DNA of 64,000 nucleotides from Owenia fusiformis (lineage: Eukaryota; Annelida; Polychaeta; Sabellida; Oweniidae): the NCBI GenBank assembly GCA_903813345.2, contig CAIIXF020000011.1, positions 8,528,842 to 8,592,841 of the forward strand. Reading direction: 5' to 3'. The position numbers and the translations under genes were made by a program. The notes beneath the pieces were generated by a model. That model was not told the DNA's origin, did no database searches, and saw only the letters and a list, made by a program, of their open reading frames with translations. Positions within the stretch are counted from its first letter, which is position 1. Every line of letters starts with the position of its first letter. Shown here in pieces: positions 50,122 through 60,982 of this stretch.

Positions 50122-50473
50122 TTATTTTCTACATTTCTTGCTGGTATTACACACGATTCTAACAGAATCATCAGCATCTAGTTTTAAGGAGCAGCATCCA
50201 AGTTTTGACATTTTCCTGTAGAAGCTTGGTGCACATTTGTTCTCTATTGTTTTTGGATTCGGTTTCAATCCTCTCATCTTCTTTTTGTCTTCACAGATGT
50301 AAATGATTTCTTGCTTTGTCTGGTCGGTTTCTGTCAGCAATCCATGTAGGCTTGATGTGTTACATTGTGGGTATGTGGCCACTCTAGTTTTGAATACATC
50401 TTCACAGTCAATCTCTCCTTTGTTCCAGTTTCTGTTTGTTATGCAAACAGCATTCACCTTGGTTGAGTTAGCT
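50122..50473 (-). CDS. Secreted cysteine-rich protein, gene copy 1, exon 2 (C-terminal)
   Basis: This exon encodes residues 111 (part) to 227 and ends at TAG 50,122-50,124. On the minus strand the acceptor is CTTATTTTAG and the exon begins AGCTAACTC. Its single leading base completes a codon left with two bases by exon 1, so the reading frame is kept. Nine cysteines fall at predicted residues 121, 134, 148, 171, 191, 204, 205, 219 and 225, including a second adjacent CC pair. N-glycosylation sequons lie at 113, 149 and 220. The C-terminus is basic (KKCRK). Every cysteine is kept in the paralogue at 60,983. I recognise no family; the pattern is compatible with a disulfide-stabilised extracellular protein, role unknown. 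Extra exons within the intron cannot be excluded. Confidence 0.75.
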
Positions 50474-50817
50474 CTAAAATAAGAACTTTGCTCAATTAAA
50501 ATAGCCAACATTTGTAATGAAGAAATGTATTTAAAAAAAATAAAATATCAGATATAAGATTTGCCTAATTGGCATATTTCTATCATGTAATGTTCAAAAT
50601 AACTAGAACTCTGATGAAATACAGGGAGACACAGAAATGCCACCCACCTTACGTTGCATAACTTGTTTGTCAATTAACATATAGACTTGTCCTTACACAT
50701 TTAAAGTAGACATAATGCGAAAGCAACTTAAAAAGTTTCAGATGTGTAGCTCGAGTGGGTCAAATGTTATGAGCGTTACAAGATTTGCTCAGAATATCGC
50801 TCATCCTTTTGCAGGCA

Positions 50818-51032
50818 AACCTGCAAACCTGGATTCTGCACAAAAATGCCACCTACCTTTTGTAACACACTGTGTAAATACTAAAGATTTTTGCTTTTGC
50901 TTTCAGGGGAAAAAAGTCCGATCAATAACAAAATGATATAGGTGTCATTGATAAAATCATTATTACTGTTTTCCAAAATTATGTTACAAAAGGTGGGTGT
51001 CATTTTTGTGTAAAATCCAGGTATACCTGTAA
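50818..51032. repeat. Nested hairpin inside the 2,427-bp element
   Basis: GGATTCTGCACAAAAATGCC with ACCTTTTGTAACA pairs with the inverse near 50,982-51,018 (TGTTACAAAAGGTGGGTGTC onward). The arms resemble the outer termini (CACAAAAATGCCACC), so this is either an internal copy of the element's own end or a smaller relative inserted in it. Confidence 0.75.
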
Positions 51033-51942
51033 AGGAATAGACTTACCTCAGTAAAGAAAAAAGGTGCATGCATATGGTCTTTTATCATTCATAACATTTT
51101 CAAAATTTTGTATGATATTACTAAACTCTTGGAGGCACATGGTGTAAATATTGTGAATAAGTGGTGGGAATTTGAAAAAACGAGATGAAAATTTAAAAAA
51201 AGTTAGCAATGGTTAAATATGTTGTCTCACAAATTCACTAATGTGACTTTTTCCATTAAATTACGTCATAAATGCAGAGATTGTAAAGTAGCTTCTCTGC
51301 AAATATCATTGTTGTGGGAGTGTGGGCTCACTTAAAACTTAACTTTTGTGATGAAAATAAGGCTGACTGGTTTATGTTTTCAATATGGCTGCTAACCTGG
51401 GCATACATGTACACAACATAACTGCATATACAGATAATGCCATTCAAAATTAATTATTTGTTGGCATTCTGATGAAGGGCCTTATATTAAAAACTACATA
51501 ACCTTTATTTATTTAAAGGGTTTTATCTATTATTTAATAGTAAAAATGCAATAACACATTGTGGCAAAGCAAGTAACACCTCTTGATTCAGATGATATTG
51601 TTAATGAAGACAATACTAAAGCTTATATACACGTACATGTAGTTTTTAATCAATCTTGGAACTCATTCCAATACAATATAATTCAAGATCACAATTCCCT
51701 CTGTCATTTATATCCATTACAAGTACAGATTGCATGGGAATTTTTTTCTGAAAACAGAGAATTAAGTGACATTAATTATAAAAAATCTTTGAATGGCCTA
51801 AGTGTTTTTCTAAATAGGGAATAAGTAGAAATTATTTTAGGCAATCTTTTGAGTGTCATGCCATTTATACATGATGCTGCCTTATATTTTATGATATATA
51901 TTGAAATTCAAATATGGGAACTGCAAATTGGCAAATAACTTT

Positions 51943-52166
51943 AAAACTAAGTCTCCATACAGACATTTAATTTCAAATTCCAATGCAAATGCCAATGGGC
52001 ATTTATTAAAAGTGACCCTATAACCGTTTAGAATATGGCAAACATGTTTAGAATAAAACTAAGTCTCCATACAGACATTTAATTTCAAATTCCAATGCAA
52101 ATGCCAATGGGCATTTATTAAAAGTGACCCTATAACCGTTTAGAATATGGCAAACATGTTTAGAAA
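51943..52166. repeat. 112-bp direct tandem duplication
   Basis: AAACTAAGTCTCCATACAGA through GGCAAACATGTTTAGAA occurs twice back to back with no difference noticed, so it is recent. It lies in the 2,427-bp intronic element. Confidence 0.92.
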
Positions 52167-52175
52167 ACTGGCGAG

Positions 52176-52942
52176 AAGCAATTGAAATAAGAAAATCCAT
52201 TCTCATGGAAGTGCCCTTGTGTGTAGCCATATTATCCTAATTGCCCATGGGCATTCAAAATAATAATCACATCTCAACTCTTAAAACATGTTTATATTAG
52301 GATACTGTTGGAAAAAGGCAACAAAAAGGCAACAAAAACATTCATTTTTGAAACAGGAAGATTTAGTCCCCCCATGCCAATATGGGGATTTATTCTCAAG
52401 ATTTTCATGTAATTGCCCGTGAGAATTTATTAAAAATATTTTTATTTCCATTCATATGTCTTATTATCAGTCACAATCAAAATTAAGCCAATTGCTTTCA
52501 TTTCCTGTATTAGAAAACGTCAAAATTTTGACAAAAATAGCATCTCTCAAAGTTGACCTTTAAACCACCCTAATGTCAAGGTCAAATGTCCAAATTCTCA
52601 GAAATTACATTTTAAGTAATAAGTCATACTTCCTCTTCAATTCCATGTCAATATATACTTGTTTTGTAGGGGGGCTAAAAGAGGGGTTTACCGCCACCTG
52701 TCCTTTTCTCCATTTGGCCAAAGTATACATACATCATACCTCTGAATGTTTGGTCTGATAATAATGAGTTTGAATTGAAAAGCAATAAGCAATTGAAATA
52801 AGAAAATCCATTCTCATGGAAGTGCCCTTGTGTGTAGCCATATTATCCTAATTGCCCATGGGCATTCACCTGTCCTTTTCTCCATTTGGCCAAAGTATAC
52901 ATACATCATACCTCTGAATGTTTGGTCTGATAATAATGAGTT
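52176..52942. repeat. Shuffled direct repeats inside the intronic element
   Basis: A segment of about 82 bp at 52,176-52,257 (AAGCAATTGAAATAAGAAAA to GCCCATGGGCATTCA) recurs at 52,787-52,868. A segment of about 76 bp at 52,695-52,770 (CACCTGTCCTTTTCTCC to AATAATGAGTT) recurs at 52,867-52,942. The second copies are fused to each other, so a patchwork duplication or template switch made the join. Confidence 0.9.
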
Positions 52943-53627
52943 GCACCATGGATGCTAGTTTTAATGTGCTATAACACAAGTCAGAATATTTGCCAACAAA
53001 AAAGTTATGGAACATTATGTGGGTTGGTGGCATTTTTGTGTCACCCGGTATCTTTTGTTCGGTGGGATTTGCTACTCTTTGGAGTTGCTGATTTTAGGTT
53101 TGCGTTAACTTAAATTTTGTTTGATTGATTTATATGTATCACATTATGCTTTATGCATGTAAGTAAATGAAGTACACCTTTTTAAAATCAGTCCTTTATT
53201 TTCAATATTATAGATAAATATAAAGGATTGGTATCGATATGGTGAACTGAATTCAACAATGTTTTTCTCTTAAATGCGAAAATTATTTATATATATTTTA
53301 ATATAAATGTTTTTGTTAATTATTTTTTGTTTTTTAGTGCAATTGTTTTTTGTTCCTTTTTACCAATTTTTGAGAATGAAATAAAATATCTTTATGAAGC
53401 TTGCATTGGAACAAAATAGCATATACAACATTTTCTTAAACCTCTCAATATTATAGTTTTAAGAATTCTTTGATGACTGGTTTAAGAGAAACGTGTGTTC
53501 AAAAAGTTCACTATATCGATTCCATCCTTTAAAGCAGGTGAGAGGCCTGCAGCATTACAAATATTTGTTCAGAATGAAAGACTTTTGCGATTCTATAGTA
53601 AGATTTGAAAGTATTATGTTTACTCAC

Positions 53628-53959
53628 ATGAAAGAACCATCTTCCAGTTTTGTCATAGGATTAGTAAGGTAGCAGCAATTTGCATGGACATCGCTAAAAC
53701 AATGTCCTGTCTTTCCTTTTCTTCGTGGGCAGCCAGCTTCCAGTTTTACTTTACATGTGTTTGCTTTCTTATGTCTTTCAAAATCTTCTAAGGCAGTTGC
53801 ACTCAATTCAGTTCCTGACCTGCTTCCTCCAATTGAAATACTATCTGAGCTCAATGCAGCCAGCTCCGCACCTAAATCTACCATTGGGGGTATGGTAGTA
53901 TCTTGGGACATGACACTAGCTGACATATATGTTAGAAGCAGCAATACCTTCAACAACAT
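53628..53959 (-). CDS. Secreted cysteine-rich protein, gene copy 1, exon 1 (signal peptide)
   Basis: ATG at 53,957-53,959 opens 110 codons plus two bases, ending at a strong donor GTGAGTAAAC. Residues 1-18 (MLLKVLLLLTYMSASVMS) are a clear signal peptide with probable cleavage before QD. Residues about 20-55 form a low-cysteine linker, followed by the conserved ELSATALEDFERHK stretch. Cysteines are at 69, 77, 87, 95 and 96, the last two adjacent (NCCYL). With exon 2 the product is about 227 residues with 14 cysteines and is predicted to be secreted. The start is the first ATG of the frame and is kept in the paralogue. The minus-strand sequence just upstream, GTTTTTAGGTG, could be an acceptor for a 5' untranslated exon. 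Family and function are not recognised. Confidence 0.8.
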
Positions 53960-54470
53960 GTTGTTATTTTGTCATACACCTAAAAACAATATTTAAGGAT
54001 TTAAGCCCTGGACTCGGTGCATTGCGGACTGAATCATTCAAAAATATGTTTTTTCAACCTCTGCACAAGATATGCAGCATCGAGTGTGAAGTTAGGAAAC
54101 AATGCCTGAGTGGAATGAATCAGCAACAATACATTTAGCCTAAGACGAAATCACAGAACACCTTTTCAAGGAAACTTTTTTTGCCGGATTAAGTTGTCAA
54201 CAACTGAATTTCAATCTTATCCGGGTTATGTACATCCTCCCTATGAATATTATATTTACTTTCTTTTTCTCATAGTTTATATAATATATTCAGATATTCT
54301 TTCAATTTGAGCCAGTTCATTCTTAAACAGAACTAATTTCTCTACTTTAAATTGCAACTTCTAGATTTTGATGTTAATTGTCTGCATTTCGACTGAATAT
54401 ACAAGAGGTGAAGGAGTGACCTTCAAATTTTGAAATTCATATGACCTTGGATGAGTTGTTGGTTAAACCT
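53960..54470 (-). promoter_or_regulatory. Upstream region of gene copy 1 (conserved between copies)
   Basis: About 500 bp upstream of the ATG are highly similar to 62,238-62,759, including TCATTCAAAAATATG, CACAAGATATGCAGCATCGAG and TATCCGGGTTATG-like blocks. The promoter or a 5' exon presumably lies here. No TATA box or start site can be fixed by eye. Small frames in this region (53,929-54,138) have no support. Confidence 0.45.
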
Positions 54471-54861
54471 AGTTCACACCAACGGCGAATGCCACGCTTT
54501 AAATCGGTGAGCAAAGCGGCGTCATTTTTGTTTAATTTTAGCTTAGTTCACACCAACGGCGCTTTGACTTGTTATGGTTGCTCACGCTTTGATCCAGCTT
54601 TGATCAGGCTTTGTTACGCTTGAAATCACGCTTTGAGAAGCTTCGATACGCTTTATTACGCTTTGATGCGACTATAACGCTTTAAATCAGGCTCTGATGT
54701 GCATTGTTTTAGCTCTGTTACGTCGACATCGCCGATTCCATGATCAGCGCCTATATAAAGCTAAGTTCACAGCAACGGCGCTTTGATGGCGCTTTAATTC
54801 GGCGTGCAAAGCGACTTTACACGTCGCACTAAAGCGCCATCAAAGCGCCGTTGGTGTTAAG
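54471..54861. mobile_element. GGCGCTTTG hairpin element and minisatellite, copy 1
   Basis: AGTTCACACCAACGGCG occurs at 54,471 and 54,545, and a close variant (AGTTCACAGCAACGGCG) near 54,764. The inverse of AACACCAACGGCGCTTTGAT closes the region at 54,861. The last about 100 bp form a hairpin (GGCGCTTTGATGGCGCTTTA with its inverse). Positions about 54,585-54,720 are quasi-repeats of ACGCTTTGAT, which the other copy (62,760-63,014) has largely lost or never gained. Inverted ends suggest a MITE-like origin. Confidence 0.7.
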
Positions 54862-55183
54862 AAAAATGATCAATAGTACCCACGATCAGTAACATAATCA
54901 TACTTTTATTTTTGTTACATGAAGGTTTTGGGAGAAATATTGAAGTAAGTTGTTGCCATTTTTTTTAGTAAATTGACTTTTTAATTTCATTAACTTTTTA
55001 AATCAATGTGAGATATCATTCTAACTGATATAAAAGGATATTCAACATTTCCTGAAGCAACCAAAAAGCAGATCTGGTATAATATAGATTTGAAGACCTG
55101 ATTAAAATTTCGTACTTACCTCTTGCGGCCTCTCACTTCAGGTAAACATCTCGAAATCCATCAATTTACAAATCCAGATAATA

Positions 55184-56546
55184 CAGAGCGTCTCAAAAAT
55201 ATACCCATAATAGTATATCAACAGCACAGATGAACCAGAAATTTTTGCATGGTCATGTAGCTGAAACATGTACATTTTTTCCCAATATAGTTTTTAGTTC
55301 AGTCTTGCCGTTTTGATGTTTTTTTGACCATTTGCTTTTTATTTCATATTTCGATGACAGCATGCACCCTTATGGTATATTGTTCACCACATTTGATAAT
55401 GTTTCCGTTGACATGGTTTGAATTTCTCTTTGGATATTGGCCTTAAGTGTTCTAGGTCTTTTGGCTTGGGATTAGCTTTAAAATGCTAGTCCCAAAATAA
55501 CGGAGGTCCACCTTCCAGAGTTATGGAGACCGATTGAAATCCCATTTGCCCCATCAAGTCCCATCTTGCCCCATCGAATAACACGAAGTCCCATGGGACC
55601 TTGATGACTTTGCCCCATCGAGTCCAATCGAGTCCCATCAAATCTCACCTTGCCCCATTTGTGTATGTTTGGATTGATACAATACGTCACATGATCGAAA
55701 ATCCCACGATACCCCATGGAAAGAATGAACATGTTCATACTCGACGTTCAGTCAACGTCTGAGCTCTATGTGTAAAGACATTGTGAGGGCCTCCCTATTC
55801 AACAGATTTGAAACCCTGGAGTTTTTCTCTGGGGTAACTTAAGCCCAGTATACACCAATGGGGCAAAATCCCACTTGCCCCATCGAGTCCCATCTTGCAC
55901 CTTCGAATCCCAACTTGCCCCATCGAATTCCACGAAGTCCCATGGGACCTTGATGGCTCTGCCCCTTCGTGCCCCATGGAGTCCCATCGAGCCCCGTGGA
56001 GTCCTATCAAATCCCACCGTGCCCAATTGGTGCATGTTGGGCTTCACACAACACATCGTTTGATCGAAAATCCATGGACTCAATGGAACAAAATCCCAAG
56101 AAGTTCCACGAGCTCCCACTCAATGTTAAGTCTATGGAGGTCCGTCCTAACTTGCCCCATTGGTGTATGCTAAGCTTATGGAGGTCCCAACCTGACCAAT
56201 TGGATGATGCTGAACTTTAAAGAACCATGTTTATGCTAATCCCAAGCCAAGAGACCTAGAACAACTTAAGGCTAACATTTGAAGAGAAAATCAAAACATT
56301 CCACCAAATGTGATGGACAATGTTGTAGTAAAGATGCAGACTGTCATAGAAATATGAGGAGGTTAAATTGAACATGTGGTATAAAAGGCTTAAATCATTA
56401 AAAAAGCAAGACTGAACTAAAAATTTAGTATTGAGGAGAAAACTTACATGGTTTGTCTGAAAGACCATGCAAAAATATCTGAAAATATTGATTGGTTTAT
56501 CTTTGCTGTTGATATACTTTTGGGTACATTATTTTGAGACACCCTA
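55184..56546. mobile_element. 1,363-bp TA-flanked element with TCCCAT/GCCCCAT repeats
   Basis: The left end CAGAGCGTCTCAAAAATATA and the right end read inward, TAGGGTGTCTCAAAATAATG, are imperfect inverted repeats continuing for more than 100 bp (GTATATCAACAGC, TTTTTGCATGGTC). TA flanks both ends (55,182-55,183 and 56,547-56,548). A second inverted layer, GGTCTTTTGGCTTGGGATTA at 55,456 and its inverse near 56,240, brackets a core of repeated TCCCATCGAGTCCCAT-like text duplicated in tandem (55,490-55,740 and 55,855-56,120). Several overlapping open frames on both strands in the core come from its repeat structure. No transposase is seen. Confidence 0.85.
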
Positions 56547-58330
56547 TATATTTGGCCACGTTACCTCATGGACTTTGATAAAATACAATTACATGATGTA
56601 AAAACAGATAACATTGTTTGAGTTTCACTAGGATGAAATATTCATAATTTGGTAAATGAAAATCGATTCATTGCAACAGATATTTATAATCATCATCATA
56701 ATATATCTCCACCTCCTCTCTACCAATTAAAGGGAGTGGAGGATCCTCAAATCCCTTATATTTTGGACCTCTTATACCTTATGTTTTAGGATTTCTCATA
56801 CCTTATACCTTTCTCTTCTCATAACTTGTTTTAGGATTTGTTATACATTGCACCTCTCATAATTTATGTTCTAGGATTTGTTAAACGTTGCACATTTTAT
56901 ACCTATGTTTTAGGATTTCATGCACCTTATCCTTTAAAGGATCTGTTACCTAACGTAGTTGAATGTGCCTCCAAAGATTTCATTGAAAATAATATGAAAA
57001 TAGTTACTTCTACAGTTTTATCAATTATGAACACATCAAAAATGGAATTAAGTCATTTGGATTAAAACTAAGGTCATTCAGTGCATTTAAGTTTGACTTC
57101 GCAAATCATTTTAGGGGTATGTTAATCTTCATTCATGATAATTTTAAGTATGTAGACCATTCCTCAATCAAGATATCAGAGCATTGTTAAGGTAGAACAC
57201 AAATGGTTACATATTAAAAACGTATTTCATAAAAAAAACTAAAAACTTAATATATCCTTTGAAAAATGAACCTTAATAAATGTCTTCTCAAAAATAGTAC
57301 CATGATAACCTCAGTTGGGATACAGTAGGCATTCAACCTAGAGGGTATATCAAAATACCATTAAGGTATGGCACAAAGGGCAACATACTGAAAACGCAAA
57401 TCATAAAGTAACCCCTAAAAATTATTAATCATATGATAAATTCAACCTTGTTAAATTTGTTCTGAACAATAGTACCATGATCACCCTAATTGAGGTAGCT
57501 TTAACATTACTGTAGCTTTAATCAACCTCGGTATTCAACCTAGATACTTTGTCAAAACATCATTCAAGAGAAAGTAGAACACAAAGAGCAACAGTTGGAA
57601 ATACAAAATCTAAATTCAAGCTTAATCTAGTTGCGACTTTCCATTGCATTATATTTTCTTTGGCATTGTCAAAAAAATTAAAACAATGATAGATGACATA
57701 ATGGTCTTATTTTATTTCATATGAGCACTTAACAAGCAATATTTATTCAAACAAATGACTAGTAGGCCTATACTATGTCCCGATCTCATGTACATTTACG
57801 TTGCAAACCGTGAAAATAATGCTAAAACGGCCGCCTGTTGATGCTTTGAGGTGTCTTCAATTGTCATTTAATCCAAATAAAGTAAACATTATTTTGTATA
57901 TTTAGACTCAGGCTTTCAGGTCGTATATGCATTTTCACGATGCCCATGTCAAGCAGCGTGCCTACTAGTCAATTTTGCAAAATATGCAAAATTGACCGAA
58001 TTATTCAACTTTCTTACGGTCCTGTTTTTTGGACACCCTGTACCATCAAAATGATTTCAATTGTACAAATAAAGCATACAAACCGAGCAAATTTTTACTG
58101 TTTGATTGGGAAATAACGTCAAAATGGTCCCTAATTTATGATATAAATCAGAGAATTTTGAACATGTGAAAGTTCAGTGATGCAATGACACGTGAAAATT
58201 AGATCAGATCTTTCTGAAACGATGAAAACATCAATTTATCACCCTCGTGCTGTACCTTACCCGCGCGTTCAACTGCCACGCTTAATTTTGTAAAGCCCCT
58301 GTGATAAAGAATATCAGGTACTGGTGGAAC
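56547..58330. other. AT-rich intergenic DNA, no gene called
   Basis: Contains CTTATACC/TTTTAGGATTT micro-repeats (56,750-56,930) and a degenerate tandem repeat (listed separately). The 75-codon frame at 56,838-57,065 begins in the micro-repeats and is not convincing. Near 58,025-58,040 the text TTTTTTGGACACCCTGTA looks like a lone right terminus of a CAGGGTG-type TA element; no matching left end was found. Confidence 0.5.
57189..57630. repeat. Degenerate tandem repeat, about 175-210 bp x 2.3
   Basis: Units start AAGGTAGAACACAAATGG (57,189), AAGGTATGGCACAAAGGG (57,363) and AAAGTAGAACACAAAGAG (57,571). They share ATAGTACCATGAT.ACC and ATTCAACCTAGA. Divergence is high, so the duplication is old. 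Confidence 0.7.
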
Positions 58331-59226
58331 GAAAAAAATGTTGATAAAAATTGCAATACCTGCACATGTTATTTTCTGGTACAAAACAAAGTATGGAAGC
58401 ATGTGTGTCCATGTATGTCTGCTTTTTTCAAGAAAGCATCATTACATTGTTTTCTTTTAGTAGACCTGGTATGAGGTCAATGGTCACTCCAGGAAATGTT
58501 GATATTTCAAGCTTTCTAATTTTCCAAATTTCTTCTCAAAGCTTCTTGACAACACTGGAGTTACCAATGACCTTCCAGGTTTTCTAGAAGAAGACAATGT
58601 AATGATAATTTCCTGAAGTGGAAGGGAATCCATCTCGTATATACCTTCATACTTTATTTTGTACCACAAATAACATGTGCAGTATCACACCGAAATAGCC
58701 TGACAACGATAAAGTCACACAGCGTTGCCACTAATGGCGGACTACTTAACCGTCGCTTCAATTAGATTTCCATGAACTGTATGTTTAATAAAGCACCTAG
58801 ACTAAATTCCTTTGGAACAACAATCAATCAAAGTGCCTTTATACTCATTGTGCAGTTAATAATGTTTTACCATCGAAATAACGTCTTTAATTTAACCGAT
58901 CAAAATGAGATACGGGACAACGGACATTGTACCATATGTCGTTGTCTTTGTAAATTATTTCAAATTCAGATTCCGAAGTCATTGACGACATCGAAGACGC
59001 TATATTGTAGCGATTCACGACCCAATTTGATCGAAATTGGGATTTCATATGATACACAATCACAAGAGCTACTTGCACAGAATTAGCGACGATAAAATCC
59101 CATGAAATGAGGACCAAGTGATTCAAGAGTTGAAGCGACGGTTATGTCCGCCATTTGTGACAACGGTATCTGACTTTACCGTTTTCAGGCTATTCCGGTG
59201 TGAGTATAGCATTTTTTCAAAAATGA
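58331..59226. mobile_element. Foldback element X, copy 2, interrupted by element Y
   Basis: Left arm from about 58,331 (GAAAAAAATGTTGATAAAAA, ATACCTGCACATGTTATTTT, GACCTGGTATGAGGTCAATGG) pairs with the right arm, which is split. The inner part ends TAACATGTGCAGTAT at 58,685 and the terminal part TATAGCATTTTTTCAAAAATG resumes at 59,204 after element Y. Copy 1 at 46,829 shows the uninterrupted order (CCAGGTATAGCATTTTTC). Open frames within (58,199-59,126) come from the arms or from Y and carry no motif. Confidence 0.82.
58686..59202. mobile_element. Element Y, copy 2 (517 bp, 5-bp target duplication AGTAT)
   Basis: It starts CACACCGAAATAGCCTGAC and ends GGCTATTCCGGTGTG. AGTAT is present on both sides (58,681-58,685 and 59,203-59,207), while the uninterrupted X copy at 46,829 has a single GGTAT at that point. 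The interior matches Y copy 1 in inverse. A 5-bp duplication with CAC termini is known for Transib elements, but no transposase is present and the termini are not a clear match, so the superfamily is a suggestion. Confidence 0.88.
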
Positions 59227-60483
59227 ATGAGTTCAATAATGTCTGAGCATGTTATAAAGCGCAATGAAAAATTGCAAGGTGGGATGAGTACCTAACTGAA
59301 ATCGAAATTAACTATTAATATATCAATGTTTTGGGGAGATTTTGTGGATCGCAAAATATAACGTATCACTGATTTATGGTAAAACTAATGAACATTGTAA
59401 CATGATTTTAACCTTTGATACTTTTAACATTTTATTAGTTTTATTGATTGATTCCAATTAAAGTCATTTTAATATGATAAATGGAAATAACATTTCAGGT
59501 TTAATAACATAAATTAGGTGTGGCAACAGAAGGCCAAATGGTTCTACATAATCATATTTCAAAAGCAAACCAGTGCTACATTTTCAATCATTCACTTTAA
59601 GAATTTGGAACAAAGTAGTAAATAAATGTGATTTTGTAAAATAACAAAAGCTTAGAGGGAGAATCAGATCTATCGGGAGTGACCAAATTACAAGCAACAT
59701 GTTCCTTACAATTTCAATACGTTATAATTAATTCTCCCAACTAATACAAATGGTGACCATAAAATAAAATAAATGAATGCATTAATGTAAAAATCTTTTT
59801 TCCAAAATACAGCACTAGTTTACTTTTAGTATTTTTAGAAAACAGGCATGACAAGGAGTGATATGCGCCCAAGATTTTATAAAATTGAAACACTTCATGT
59901 CAAGAGTACTACTCATCTGGAATCTGGATCTTGCTAGATATGATTCTGCCTTTAAATGCACACATACATTACACAAATAACATCCATTTTAACAAATAGA
60001 ATAATTGAAATATTCAATCTCCAGAAAGCGAAAGTTTTTACCGTTGTGTCTCCTTGAAAATACGATCCAGTCAACAGTGATTTTATTTCATATTGTATCA
60101 TTCTGTCATTGTATTGTATAAAGCCCAAGGCTTGCTAATAGTACATAGTGCTTGCTAAAGTAACAAAGTTTTGTGAATTTTTGCTCAGTCCTTTTAGGAC
60201 GTCATAACCACACAATGCATATACATATATTGCACTAGCTGCACATATCAAGATGAACAGGACACACAACGATAAAAAGGTTTTTGTAGCTTACAATGAA
60301 TGTAAAAATGGCCAATTCCAAATGAAGGGGATATCTCAATACTACAGTTCAAGTTGGAATAACAGGAAAGTGAGTTAATTCTAAAGGAACATAATTATTT
60401 GTTTGCCATTTTAAACTCTGAAATGAAAATAAGTACATAGTATTTGGACATGAACGCCTGACTGCAAATTGTAATCAGTATAA
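59227..60483. other. AT-rich intergenic DNA, nothing recognised
   Basis: No open frame of note, no tandem repeat and no inverted repeat was seen in this stretch. Confidence 0.55.
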
Positions 60484-60780
60484 CTGGTCCCCACCTGGTT
60501 ATAAAGACGTAAAAAAATGGGTGAACTTCCGTGGGAGAAAATTTGTAAGATGCTTGATTACTTGATTTGTATCCATATATTGTACTCGTATGTTTATTTT
60601 ACTATTATTGAATAGCATCTGGTTATGGAAAAGCTAGTATGTCACTCAGTCACAAACAAATATATCCAACTGCTCCAATAATCGAGTGAGGATTCAACAT
60701 CTTGGTTGAGTTGTGTTAATGTCCAGCAGGCTGCTATGTAACAACTTTAAAACGTCTTTATAGCTCGGTGGGGACCATTG
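60484..60780. repeat. Inverted repeat downstream of gene copy 2
   Basis: CTGGTCCCCACCTGGTTATA through AAGACGT (60,484-60,510) is the imperfect inverse of ACGTCTTTATAGCTCGGTGG through GGACCA (from about 60,752). The segment at copy 1 (49,970-49,996) has only the right-arm form, so the left arm is extra in copy 2. Confidence 0.7.
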
Positions 60781-60982
60781 AATGAAAACCCCCAAACATA
60801 TCAACATGTCCTAATATTTTGAGTATGTTACACTTATATATTAGCTTATATCTTACACTAGTTATTCAATCAAAGTACTTGCTTGGATATCTCATTTTTG
60901 CCCAGCTACTCACTTATTCCCTATGTGTCTTAAAAAGTGTCTGTCCAACATGAATTCCATTACCTTAATGGACTAAATACAA

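Larger units (their letters stand above)
50622..53048. mobile_element. 2,427-bp TA-flanked element with ~50-bp inverted termini
   Basis: The left end CAGGGAGACACAGAAATGCC and the right end read inward, CCGGGTGACACAAAAATGCC, are imperfect inverted repeats of about 50 bp. TA lies outside both (50,620-50,621 and 53,049-53,050). The paralogous intron has the empty site GATGAAATATTTTTTGTTCG at 61,455-61,474 with a single TA, confirming both ends. The open frame at 51,561-51,824 shows no transposase motif. Internal tandem and dispersed duplications are listed separately. It is probably non-autonomous, of Tc1/mariner type by target and termini. Confidence 0.88.
50474..53627 (-). other. Intron of gene copy 1 (3,154 bp)
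   Basis: The intron runs from donor GTGAGT at 53,627 to acceptor AG at 50,474-50,475. Most of its excess length over the paralogue's 583-bp intron is the element at 50,622-53,048. The rest (53,049-53,627) matches the other copy in part (TTCGGTGGGATTTGCTACT; AGATAAAT near 53,211) but also holds AT-rich sequence not seen there. Confidence 0.75.
49793..55836. repeat. Segmental duplication, copy 1
   Basis: It is homologous to 60,612-64,000 in the same orientation. Shared landmarks are GAAAAGCTAGTA (49,809 and 60,627), both exons of the secreted-protein gene, the upstream region, the GGCGCTTTG repeats and the left part of the TA element at 55,184. Copy 1 is longer because of a 2,427-bp insertion in the intron. 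The counterpart runs off the window end, so the duplication is larger than seen. Confidence 0.93.

Noticed and set aside
55478-56220. Many overlapping open frames on both strands in the TCCCAT region
   Set aside because: They result from tandem TCCCAT and GCCCCAT repeats lacking stops; all frames overlap and none has a motif.
58772-59126. Opposed frames of 104 and 79 codons
   Set aside because: They lie inside element Y, whose shorter copy at 47,213 does not preserve them.
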